Shown here: positions 55,403 to 64,000 of the stretch, piece after piece
How the letters are laid out: each line of letters begins with the position of its first letter
How positions within the stretch are numbered: the first letter of the stretch is position 1
Source: Nannochloris sp. 'desiccata'
Lineage: Eukaryota > Chlorophyta > Trebouxiophyceae > Chlorellales > Chlorellaceae
Reading direction: 5' to 3'
DNA length: 64,000 nt
Assembly (NCBI GenBank): GCA_019044685.2
Contig: JAGTXX020000010.1
Location: 372,001 to 436,000, forward strand
The notes under the pieces: model-generated
Seen by the model: the letters and a program-made list of their open reading frames with translations, nothing else
What the model was told of the DNA's origin: nothing
The model's database searches: none
Program-made: the position numbers and the translations under genes

Positions 55403-56074
55403 TAGTGTTCGACTGCTTGGGTGAATTTGAGAGGGAGGGAAGAAATAGCAAGAAGCTTGTTTTGCTTGATCAAAAACTATAAATTTGCACGTTTGCGAGG
55501 CAAGGACTTGAGCTTTTCATGTGACGCTCCTTGGATCCAAAGGCAAATCTGGATTAGTAGGTTTCGAAAGCAAGAAATTACTTTCGAGGGGTTTTGAAGT
55601 GCAAATATTCAATTGTAGATGCCCATGGGAGTAGTGCAATGCATTTGTAAGTAGCGCATGCATGCACTACCATGGCCATCAATACCACATTTAAGTCCAT
55701 GCCTTGGATGAAGCCAACAGAAGCTGCCAGGCAGCGAAAAATCTTTTAACTAGAAAGTTTTTTGTATGCTGCTTTTCGACGTGTATGGCTATATAAGCTA
55801 GCTTCTAACTCTGAAATTCTCTTGTCAAACCCACTCAAAGCTTCAACACCATTGAAGGGCATTAAGCTCCTTCTCTTCGCGTTGGTCCTTTAATAGGGTT
55901 AAAACATGCCAGCAGCAACCAGAACTTTTCATTTATTGTGCAACTTCATTCGCTCTTGATTTTTTTATTGTCTGAGAGCATTATTACACATGCAGAGAGA
56001 GAGGACATATTTGTTTGCCTATTCTAAAACATTCATGAAATCATATTTATAACAACTAGTATCTCGTTAGCTAT
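55403..56074. other. Spacer between arabinosyltransferase and ChlI
   Basis: About 670 bases with no open frame of interest. The proximal part should contain the transferase promoter. A T-rich region near 55,930-56,060 probably includes the ChlI polyadenylation site. Confidence 0.4.
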
Positions 56075-57433
56075 TTATCTCCCAGGCAAACCACCCCAAG
56101 CACCAGCCTTTTTATTCGCCTGTGCCTTTGCCTCTGCTGCCGCTGCATCTGCTTCCTTCTTCTTCTTCTCCTCCTCTTCAGCAGCCCGGGGATTAAATAC
56201 CCTCCTCATAGCCAAAAACACCTTTGTTCCTGAATCAATAGGATCTAAAGGGTCTTTTCTAAGCCTATGGTTGAGGCACAATGGAGCAATACGCTGTACA
56301 TCCTCAACAGTCACTTCAGTACGACCTTCAAATGCTACGTAGGCAGTTACGGTACGGTTAATAACAATATCACCACGTAATCCATCAACATCAATCAAAG
56401 AGCACAGCTCGCTGATTTTCAGTTTGATGTCTCTTGTCATTCTCACTCTTGGAAGTAAATCACGAGCAGCTTGAAGTTTTTTACGCATAGCTTCCTGATC
56501 TTCTTTTTTTGTAGCTACAAACGCATCAGGGTTGGCTTCGTATGCCATACGGTCAAGAACCATTTGAGTACGCTGCTCTGTATCGTTTAATGTAATCACA
56601 TTCACAGAAAGACCAAAGCGATCGAGTAACTGAGGGCGAAGTTCACCTTCTGCAGGATTTCCTGAGCCGATCATAATGAATTTCGCAGGATGGACGATGG
56701 AGATACCTTCTCGCTCGACAGTGTTTTGTCCACCGGCAGCAGAATCGAGAACTACATCAACCAAACCATCTTCCAAAAGATTTACTTCGTCAACGTACAA
56801 GATGCCGCGGTTAGCTTTAGCGAGGAGACCAGGTTCGTAAGCTTTGATACCCTCAGTGAGAGCCTTTTCAATGTCAATGGTACCGCAAATACGATCTTCA
56901 GTAGCGCCGAGGGGCAGCTCAACAAGAGGAGTACGGATAGTTATAGCAGGGAGTTTTTCACCGGCACGGAATTTGGCCAAAGCTTCAGGGCCCATAGATT
57001 TGGCGTCAGTAGGGCTGGAATTGAACGCATCATCGGGTACTACGTCAATGTCTGGCAATAAATCTACAAGAGAGCGAACAGCGACGGACTTTCCACAGCC
57101 ACGGTCACCCATGATCAAGACTCCACCAATGCCGCTATCAACTACGTTGAGAAGGAGGGCAAGCTTCATGTCATCTTGACCGGCAAGGCTGACAAAAGGA
57201 AATGCAGGCCTTTTTGTAGCCTTCATTGACCGGGGAATGTCGGCAACTGCTGCCATGGCAACGATGCGGCCCCTGGCAAGTGGGGCAGGTGCTGCTGGGG
57301 TATTGCGAGCAGCAAATCTAGGGCCAGAGGGTGCAGCAATGGGTTTGAAACTGCCCATTTGGCGAGAATTCTTGGCGCATTTCGCAGATGTCTGCTGCTG
57401 AACTTTGCCCATTGAGGGCGCTTGGGCCTGCAT
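56075..57433 (-). CDS. CHLI: Magnesium-chelatase subunit ChlI
   Basis: An intronless gene of 452 residues. ChlI is the AAA+ ATPase that powers insertion of Mg2+ into protoporphyrin IX, the first committed step of chlorophyll synthesis. The Walker A is GDRGCGKSVAVRSL (about residue 105), Walker B GILYVDEVNLL, and the sensor segment MIGSGNPAEGELRPQLLDRF is intact. The first 60 residues (SAKCAKNSRQMGSFKPIAAPSG) are basic and Ser/Ala/Pro-rich, fitting a chloroplast transit peptide. An unusual C-terminal extension of about 35 residues (EEEEKKKKEADAAAAEAKAQ) follows the normal end of the family. Nuclear location points to the green lineage, since red-lineage algae keep this gene in the plastid. Confidence 0.95.
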   Translation of the reverse strand: MQAQAPSMGKVQQQTSAKCAKNSRQMGSFKPIAAPSGPRFAARNTPAAPAPLARGRIVAMAAVADIPRSMKATKRPAFPFVSLAGQDDMKLALLLNVVDSGIGGVLIMGDRGCGKSVAVRSLVDLLPDIDVVPDDAFNSSPTDAKSMGPEALAKFRAGEKLPAITIRTPLVELPLGATEDRICGTIDIEKALTEGIKAYEPGLLAKANRGILYVDEVNLLEDGLVDVVLDSAAGGQNTVEREGISIVHPAKFIMIGSGNPAEGELRPQLLDRFGLSVNVITLNDTEQRTQMVLDRMAYEANPDAFVATKKEDQEAMRKKLQAARDLLPRVRMTRDIKLKISELCSLIDVDGLRGDIVINRTVTAYVAFEGRTEVTVEDVQRIAPLCLNHRLRKDPLDPIDSGTKVFLAMRRVFNPRAAEEEEKKKKEADAAAAEAKAQANKKAGAWGGLPGR

Positions 57434-57627
57434 TCTGCGTGTCTGAACAGTAATTAATACTTCACTAATAAGGTTGCTTTAAGAGATCATCAAAGAACTA
57501 GCATTAACTAAACTTTTTAAACGATTTTATCTTGCATTTCTTCAGGATGAGGCCGGAGGAAGAAAATTATTTTGGCGCAAGCTTCTTCTTCTTTCAACTT
57601 CAACTGCAGCTGCCTTCTCCTCCCAAT

Positions 57628-58728
57628 CTATTTCCTGTAAACTTGCCTATAACTAATCCCAGGTCCCCGAGCAGGTACCTCTAAGAAAGTGTCTACCCTC
57701 AATTCATTGGCATGCGGACAATAGAACCTCTCAGTCATTGTGCCGCGCAAAGCGCCATCAGGAAAAGAGTGCCGAACCTCGACACCGCCTTCTGTAGCCT
57801 CTCCTGCACGCCCAAACGAGTCACCTGTAAAGCAATATATATGGAATCGTAAAATTCAGGAGTATCAGTAACTAGGATATATGTATGTACTCGCATACCA
57901 AAAAACTAACTCAATGTAGAGGCAGTAAATCTTAAAAGAAAAACGGTGGCGGTCTCTTTATTTTCTGTCTCTCTGCTTACCTCTCCTGAAATCTCTTCTA
58001 CGATGCCGGCATTCTTGCCCATTCAAACTGTACTTCTCCTTAATTTTGAACCACATGATACCACTCAGTACATTAAGCTGGAAAGAGTCGTTTGGATCTG
58101 TTATTATTTCAACACCTTTGATCATCCCGACTGCCATTCTCATCAACCTCGGTAATTGCATGAGGTCACACACTGGATCCATGCTATCGCTTGCTTCTTT
58201 ATCTTTCGTCCAAACGCCATTTAAATCGAGTATACTTTCCGGTCGGCTCACTACAGTTGATGCAACAGAGGTAGGTGGAGCTGTGTGTCTTTGGCCAGTA
58301 AACGAAAGAAAAGTCGGTGAATACAAGGCGATGAAGATGTGGAGGGTTAGGGATGCTAGAAGGGCTATTGCGATTGATTGGTGGTAAGAGGCTTGCATGG
58401 ATATACTGAAGGATTGCCATAAAGGTAGCGTGTAGAGAAGAACGAGGGAACAGAGGCCGTGTAGAAGAAGAGGCACGCCGCCAATCCCAAGATTATGACC
58501 GCTGCTTGAGTTTTGTCTTCCTTGTAGCGATCCATTTTGGTTTCTATCCATAGCACCCTGTCGGGATGTTTCAGATATAATTATTTGGGCGGCTTCCTGG
58601 GCTTCTCGGCATCGTTCTCGGCGTTCGGCAGCAGCTTTGCGTTTCGATCGTCGATTGCAAAAGGCAAACAGCAGACTTCCCGCCGCGCCGACTGCTATGA
58701 TCAGAGGCTTGCTTGGCGATTCCGACAT
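57628..58728 (-). CDS. Unknown membrane protein with conserved C-terminal domain, two exons
   Basis: The exons join as complement(57628..57824, 57981..58728), giving 314 residues from ATG 58728. The N-terminus has a hydrophobic segment (LIIAVGAAGSLLFAFC), followed by a basic Arg-rich helix. Two more hydrophobic stretches lie near residues 85-105 (GVPLLLHGLCSLVLLYTLPL) and 115-135 (SIAIALLASLTLHIFIAL). The C-terminal 130 residues look like a small beta-rich domain with LNGVWTKDKEASDSMDP, VLSGIMWFKIKEKY and CRHRRRDFRRGDS. The shape recalls a lipocalin or fatty-acid-binding-like barrel in algal proteins, but I cannot name a family. It may be plastid or ER membrane bound. Confidence 0.6.
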
Positions 58729-59039
58729 TTTAAGAAGCGCAATGGATATGAAATCCGAGACCTTGCATGGATTTTGAAGTTAAAAATACAACTTTGGATT
58801 TTGGGGGCGCGATTTTATAATGGATTTCAAATGCTCTTACCGAGTACATTTTTATAGAAATGAGCAGTATTTTATATGTCTGATGAAATGGTGATACGTT
58901 CATAGTGTTATTACTTGCTATAGCGTCTTCTAAAATTATGATTTGTGATTGATCACTTTGTTGCCATGCATGGCTTTCAATAAATTTATGATGACTGGGC
59001 CCTCTAGTAGATAGAAATAGATTTATCAAAACCCAAGAG
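58729..59039. promoter_or_regulatory. Divergent promoter region, membrane protein / GUF1
   Basis: 311 bases separate the two divergent ATGs. Likely bidirectional promoter; no motif claimed. Confidence 0.45.
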
Positions 59040-61391
59040 ATGCAAAGAGCACGCGGCATCTTGCCTTCCTTGCAGCGTGTAGTTACTTGCGCCTCCACCG
59101 CCTTGATTGACACCACGCCCACCGCTGCTGCCGGATACTGCAAAGGCATGCCAACATTGTTTCCCTCTTACAGTGTATTAAAACTATGGGTACTGCCAAG
59201 CACAATAAGCTCTTCTACACCTTTTGCAGCATCCTTCTCAACCGGGACTAGCCCCGCTGCTGCTACTAAGGACACCTCTCCTTCTGAACAACGTCGAGCA
59301 CCAGCGAGTAATCTATTAAAACAGCAAGGCTTTGCATCAGGAGGCTTTTCCCCCTCAGATTTCCCTCCTGAACGTGTGCGTAACTTCTCAATAATCGCCC
59401 ACATCGACCATGGCAAATCAACTCTTGCTGATCGACTCATGGAGCTCACTGGGGCCATCAGCCCTGGGGCTCGACAATATCTCGATAAACTGCAAGTAGA
59501 AAAAGAAAGAGGAATCACAGTTAAAGCTCAAACAGCGTCTTTAGTCTACCGTAGCCTTTCAGATGGACACGCCTATCTACTCAATCTTATTGATACTCCA
59601 GGCCACGTGGACTTTTCTTATGAAGTCTCCCGTTCTTTAGCCGCCTGTCAAGGGTGCTTGTTATTAGTCGATGCCTCCCAGGGCGTACAAGCACAGACTG
59701 TAGCGAATTTTTTCTTGGCGTTTGAACAAGATTTAGCCATCGTTCCCGTGTTGAATAAAATTGATATGCCTGCTTCAGAGCCTGAGCGGGTAGTCGAACA
59801 ACTGCGAGAAGCTTTTGGAATTGACCCTGGCGAAGTAGATCTTCAGGTATCTGCAAAGACTGGGAAAGGATTAGATACAGTATTAGAAGCTATTGTACAT
59901 AGAATACCACCCCCAAAAGGGGATGCTCGTTCTTCTACATCTGCTGCTCCGAGAATGCTTTTATTTGACGCGTGCGTACTTTCTTTTATTCTTAATTTCT
60001 TTATCCGGCTTCTTGGTCCTTATTTTTACGGAATTAATATTCAAATAAAATAGATGTTCTTGTCTTATTATTCCTTATTCTTTCTTTCTTTCTTTCTTAT
60101 ATGCAGATACCATGATGAGTTCCGAGGAGTCGTCTGCCTCGTTGCTGTTGTAGATGGTTCCATACGTAAAAATGACCGAATAGTGTCTCTATTCACTGGT
60201 ACAGAGTACGAAGTCAACGAAGTAGGCGTTCTAGCCCCTGAACCGCATTCTACAGGCGAACTACTTACTGGTCAAGTAGGCTACGTGCTGACTGGCATGA
60301 AGGACACCCGTGCAGCACGGGTGGGTGACACGTGGCATCTACATAAAAGACCTGTTGCACCGATTTCTGGCTTTAAAGAACCGAAATCGATGGTCTTTGC
60401 CGGAATATTCCCAGTGTCTGCTTCTGGCTTTGACCAACTGCAAGCTGCGATGCAACGATTAACGCTCAATGATGCTTCAGTTTCGGTCAAAAGAGAAAAT
60501 TCAAACGCACTTGGAGCTGGCTTTCGATGTGGCTTTTCTGGATTACTGCATATGGATGTGTTTCGACAGAGATTAGAGCAAGAACATGGTGCCAGTGTGA
60601 TTGTTACTGCTCCCACAGTCCCTGTCAGAATCCAACTTCAAGAAACTCATGGCCATAATAAAAATAACAACGAGGATGGTGGTATACCCAATCATATATC
60701 TAGTCGTTCTTTAACTACTGATGACGCGTCATCTTCATTGATAGAGCTTCAAAATCCATCAGAATTCCCCCAAAATCAACGTCTTTCCGCTGTCTACGAA
60801 CCCACAGTCCGTGCGACTATCATCACTCCAACCGAGATGGTGGGCTCCTTGATGACTTTGTGTCAAGACCGTCGTGGCGAGCTTCTGGAACATTCCGTCC
60901 TCGGTACCACCCGGGCTATGCTGCGATATTGCCTTCCATTGGCTGAACTTGGTGGAGATTTTTATGATGAGTTGAAATCAAGCTCTTCTGGGTATGCCAG
61001 CTTTGACTACGAAGAAGGAGAGTACCGGCAAGCTGATTTAGTACGGCTGGACGTCTTGGTCAACGGGGAGGCTGTGGATGCACTAGCCCGAGTCGTACAC
61101 CGATCTCGGGCTGCTCCCGTAGGTCGTGCTTTGGTTGCAAAATTACGTGAATTAATGGATCGACAGCAGTTCGATGTCGCCCTGCAGGCGTCTGCTGGGG
61201 GCAGAGTTGTAGCGAGAGAAACACTCAAAGCGTTTCGGAAAAATGTGATTGCAAAGTGTTACGGTGGGGATATTAGTAGAAAAAGAAAGTTATTGGAGAA
61301 ACAAAAGGAGGGGAAAAAGAAGATGAAGCAATTGGGCAGTGTGAATGTTCCTGCTGAAGCCTTGCATGAGATCATGCGAGCAGGGAGTTGA
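59040..61391 (+). CDS. GUF1: Translation factor GUF1/LepA (elongation factor 4), two exons
   Basis: The exons are 59040..59971 and 60107..61391 (738 residues, 135-nt intron). It is a ribosome-dependent GTPase that back-translocates stalled organelle ribosomes. GTP-binding motifs are [41 protein letters not shown] and NKIDMP. The LepA-specific C-terminus is present ([20 protein letters not shown]). The N-terminal 115 residues are Ser/Ala/Thr/Arg-rich and precede the G domain, acting as an organelle presequence. The segment [17 protein letters not shown] is closer to mitochondrial GUF1 than to plastid LepA as I recall them. An insertion of about 45 residues with Asn and Ser runs ([10 protein letters not shown]) lies in domain IV. 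Confidence 0.92.
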
Positions 61392-61598
61392 GAATCTTTC
61401 CAAAAATTAAGGAAGACAGCGGTGCTCTCTTCTCGTTCCTCGTTTTATTTCTCAATTTGTATCTTATCCAAGTATTATTTAATTAGAATCAATGTAAAAC
61501 ACGCCTCTTTCATGTTCATAGAGAAAGAACAAGCTAAATAACATAGATTATATAAGATGGTTGCAAGAAGGAGCAATGGCAGGAAAACATTTTTAATT

Positions 61599-62156
61599 CT
61601 AATACATGCGGTCAACTTGAGCGTTTGCCTCTGGTCTCTGTTCTGCTCTTTCTTTACGTGCCCTATTCAATGCAGGTCTCAACGCGAAAGTCTTTTTAAT
61701 CCAGGTAGCTGCTTGCACCTCTAAGGTACGAATTTGCGGGACCAAGGTGCGGACGTTGCGGACAGGGAGCCAATCAGCAAGACCCTGACCCCATACAAGA
61801 GTGTTTTCATCAATTGTGCCGTTGACCCAAGCTTCTCGAAGGACTGGGAGGGAGCATGGGCCGCGAGGGGTGCTCATTCGGTCTCTGTTGGAAGGAGAAA
61901 TCGAAGTAATGGGTCAGTGGGAGGAGAAATGATGAGATGATAAAAGGGTTGAAAAGAGAACAATGCAGGGATTAAGTCGTCGTTGGATTGCGTACCTATA
62001 ATACCAGATATTCTTTGCAGTGGCAGTTTTGACGTAATCTGCGACCTGCTTTTCATAAAGACCATACTTTGCTGGCTTGAATGCAGGCTTTGGGGGCTCT
62101 TCTACGGCTTTAGCCTTAATAACCTTCCCTGATGTCGAAGGAGCTGCTTCAGGCAT
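61599..62156 (-). CDS. Small GYF_2-domain protein, two exons
   Basis: The exons join as complement(61599..61884, 61996..62156), giving 148 residues from ATG 62156. The N-terminal 50 residues are Pro/Lys/Ala-rich. The centre holds a GYF_2 (DUF4339)-type fold: NIWYYR, then RGPCSLPVLREAWVNGTIDE, NTLVWGQGLADWLPV. A conserved helix follows (LVPQIRTLEVQAATWIKKTF). GYF_2 domains bind peptides, and plant proteins with this arrangement, including a plastid import component (TIC56), share a similar block. Whether this one is plastid-targeted is unclear because the N-terminus is not a typical transit peptide. Confidence 0.7.
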
Positions 62157-62573
62157 TCTCAGAATATGCGATACGATACTATTTGAAGCACTTAACAAAG
62201 TTTTGCTAAATGTTTAATGCGATGCTGCGATGAATATCCAAAGCTAGGCGGCGCCGATGTCTAGAACCAAATTGCTAGAGTTTATTCAGTGAGTTAATTA
62301 TTTAAAAAACCGCAAATGCGGGATAACGCGACTAAGAGATAGAAATTTGCTTTTCCTATCTTCCTCCTCAATTCCTCAAGCCGTCATGTGTCTTGACAGC
62401 AGTCTGAAGCAAACGGCCTGAATATTATCGTGTTCAGATTTGCGTCTTTACAGGTAGTGTACAAGCATATGGTAAATGCAAGATATATTCACTCGAAATT
62501 CCGAGAATCAAAGGTGCAAAATAAAAAATATATTCAAAAACCACCAACCGCCGCCGCCGCCAATTCTCTACAT
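62157..62573. other. Spacer between GYF_2 gene and GH127 gene
   Basis: About 420 bases. It should hold the GYF_2 promoter and the GH127 3' untranslated region. No gene or repeat seen. Confidence 0.4.
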
Positions 62574-64000
62574 TCATTGGCTGGCGACAGCTCCTGGTGG
62601 TCCTACAGGTACAAAATCAAAATATGCAGTGTATTTTTCATCTATCAGTTGCCCAATCGGTGCTATCACATACTTCTTAGTCTTCCCAGAAAGCAACCGA
62701 GCGCCTTTAGGATATGAATTTTCTACCCCATCGCCTCCCTTATCTCCACCATGACCACTACTATAGCTGTTGTTGTTTTCTAGCATTGTAACTGCTTTTT
62801 CTATATATTCAGGGTCAATATCTATCTCTCTATCCCCATTGTCAGTCAACCCAGCCATTTGAAAGGGCCCCATCATTATTGCTTTTAAATTTTGTTTCTC
62901 AGGGTGGCTGTCGTTTAAATTTTCAACAGTTATTCTCATTGGCATGTCGACCTCTAAAACATCACCGTCGTTCCATTCTGGACCGAGAATGATGTAGTCA
63001 GAAGAGTCTTTGCCGAATTTGGGGGGTTTGAAGGAGCTGCTGCTGAGAGGAAGTTGCAGAGGTGGGCGTGTTGCTGATGACGGGACCAAGGAAGAAAATG
63101 CCAAAGACCGAGAGAAAGAAGAAGGGGCTTCTTGTTGTTGTTTTTCTTGTTCTTTCTCTATTGAGATAGTTTGTGCATGGGTGCCGTGTACTCGGGGTGA
63201 TGCACTAAGATCAAGAGTTTCACCATTAATTCGTACTGCCAGCTTCATTTTCGTACTACTACTAGTACTAGTAGGACTAGTACGATGAACAACGTCATCT
63301 TCTTCATTTTTGAGCCACGAGGGCAGACGCCAGTACAGGTAAAAGTTAACAGAAGCACCAGACCCCCTTGTAGTATTGTCAGCCGTACGAGTACGAGCAG
63401 CAATAGTAGCAGAGGCAGGGATAGTAATAACAACTCTGGATGTAGCTACGTTATTGCTATATAAATCAGCAGACTGCTTAATAACCACGTCTTCTTCATT
63501 CACCTTCCACCTCAAGGTACTACTCACAAACTGATTCACAAACAATATTGGGGGGTATGGTGCACCCCAATGTCGGATATTACTACTCTCATTCATACTC
63601 TCACCACCACCGCCACCGCCATCTCCACCACCACCACCACCGCTACCAGCGTTGAAGCTTGAACTACTAGAACTAAAAGATGTATTAGTAGAATTGAAGG
63701 AAGAACTAGGAGAGGGGTGTTGATACCAAAAATATATTGAATCAGCTAGTTTCGAAAACGACTCGACAGCACTACCATAGCAACACCAAAAGGTATTAAA
63801 TCGATCACCCCAACCATGTGTCCAGGCACGTGGATTTTCTCCCTTTCCACCTTCGTGACCCAAAGGCATGTAGTAGATATACTGACCAGGCTGCCCTGGT
63901 TCATCATCAGTAACGGTGACGTTACTGTTGATAAATAGATTGGAAGTGATGTTGGTTGCGGGGTCATCTGGCCAAGAGACAACGCTGTGATGTGCTGGGC
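62574..64000 (-). CDS. GH127-family (DUF1680) beta-L-arabinofuranosidase-like protein, 5' end outside window
   Basis: The frame stays open from the stop at 62574 to the window edge, so only the C-terminal 475 or so residues are seen. The family cleaves beta-L-arabinofuranose from hydroxyproline-linked oligosaccharides. The signature YYMPLGHEGGKG, then FWCCYGSAVESFSKLADSIYF, carries the paired cysteines and glutamate used for zinc binding and catalysis. Later motifs are VKLAVRINGE-like KLAVRINGETLDLS and DVLEVDMPMRITVENL. The Ser-, Gly- and Thr-rich insertions (an Asn/Ser run and a Gly run around 63600-63700) are unusual and low complexity. Arabinoside degradation complements the RRA-like transferase at 54 kb. 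Confidence 0.85.
   Translation of the reverse strand, partial: PAHHSVVSWPDDPATNITSNLFINSNVTVTDDEPGQPGQYIYYMPLGHEGGKGENPRAWTHGWGDRFNTFWCCYGSAVESFSKLADSIYFWYQHPSPSSSFNSTNTSFSSSSSSFNAGSGGGGGGDGGGGGGESMNESSNIRHWGAPYPPILFVNQFVSSTLRWKVNEEDVVIKQSADLYSNNVATSRVVITIPASATIAARTRTADNTTRGSGASVNFYLYWRLPSWLKNEEDDVVHRTSPTSTSSSTKMKLAVRINGETLDLSASPRVHGTHAQTISIEKEQEKQQQEAPSSFSRSLAFSSLVPSSATRPPLQLPLSSSSFKPPKFGKDSSDYIILGPEWNDGDVLEVDMPMRITVENLNDSHPEKQNLKAIMMGPFQMAGLTDNGDREIDIDPEYIEKAVTMLENNNSYSSGHGGDKGGDGVENSYPKGARLLSGKTKKYVIAPIGQLIDEKYTAYFDFVPVGPPGAVASQ

Overview
This window is most likely nuclear DNA of a green alga (Chlorophyta or an early-diverging relative). Nearly every gene is split by short GT-AG introns, mostly 60-240 nt with one of 398 nt. 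A nuclear Mg-chelatase subunit ChlI, a plastid-type ATP sulfurylase with a leader, a GT77 arabinosyltransferase of the RRA type, a GH127-type arabinofuranosidase and mitochondrial NDUFS4, TIM9 and GUF1 all fit a green photosynthetic eukaryote. Exon joins were found by eye from splice signals and reading phase. For almost all spliced genes the summed exons are an exact multiple of three.

Region 1 (0.3-17 kb) looks foreign or mobile. It carries a primase-like protein with a C-terminal Cys cluster, a DUF927-like P-loop replicative helicase, ribonucleotide reductase small subunit, a MYND-finger protein, a DOT1-like methyltransferase, a small acidic nuclear-type protein, a complete PrimPol and an apparently intact eight-exon KDZ-superfamily transposase. 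To the right lies a fragmentary gene with a phage-like domain. Two primase-type proteins, a helicase and a dNTP-supply enzyme beside a transposase suggest either a very large KDZ transposon carrying its own replication genes or an integrated DNA virus whose genes have gained introns. I see no termini; the left end lies outside the window or was missed.

Region 2 (17.6-33.7 kb) is RAD18, then a rearranged block, then a large Ser-rich acidic membrane protein on the opposite strand. The block is flanked by two direct copies (about 246 bp) of what appears to be the original RAD18/membrane-gene convergent spacer. Copy 1 was later split by 3.77 kb of folded-back Ty3/gypsy chromovirus fragments. Between the copies lie a 534-bp-arm inverted repeat, a PD-(D/E)XK nuclease-like gene and several broken coding pieces.

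Region 3 (34-64 kb) is ordinary euchromatin: an RDD-like membrane protein, a CPA1/SOS1-type Na+/H+ exchanger, NFKBIL1-like protein, cytosolic-type prolyl-tRNA synthetase, a 4.7-kb gene-poor stretch with cryptic exon-like signals, NDUFS4, ATP sulfurylase, a DUF4211 protein, TIM9, an RRA-like arabinosyltransferase, ChlI, an unknown membrane protein, GUF1, a GYF_2-domain protein and a GH127 enzyme running off the right edge. Several neighbours are divergent and share spacers of about 300 bp that probably hold bidirectional promoters.
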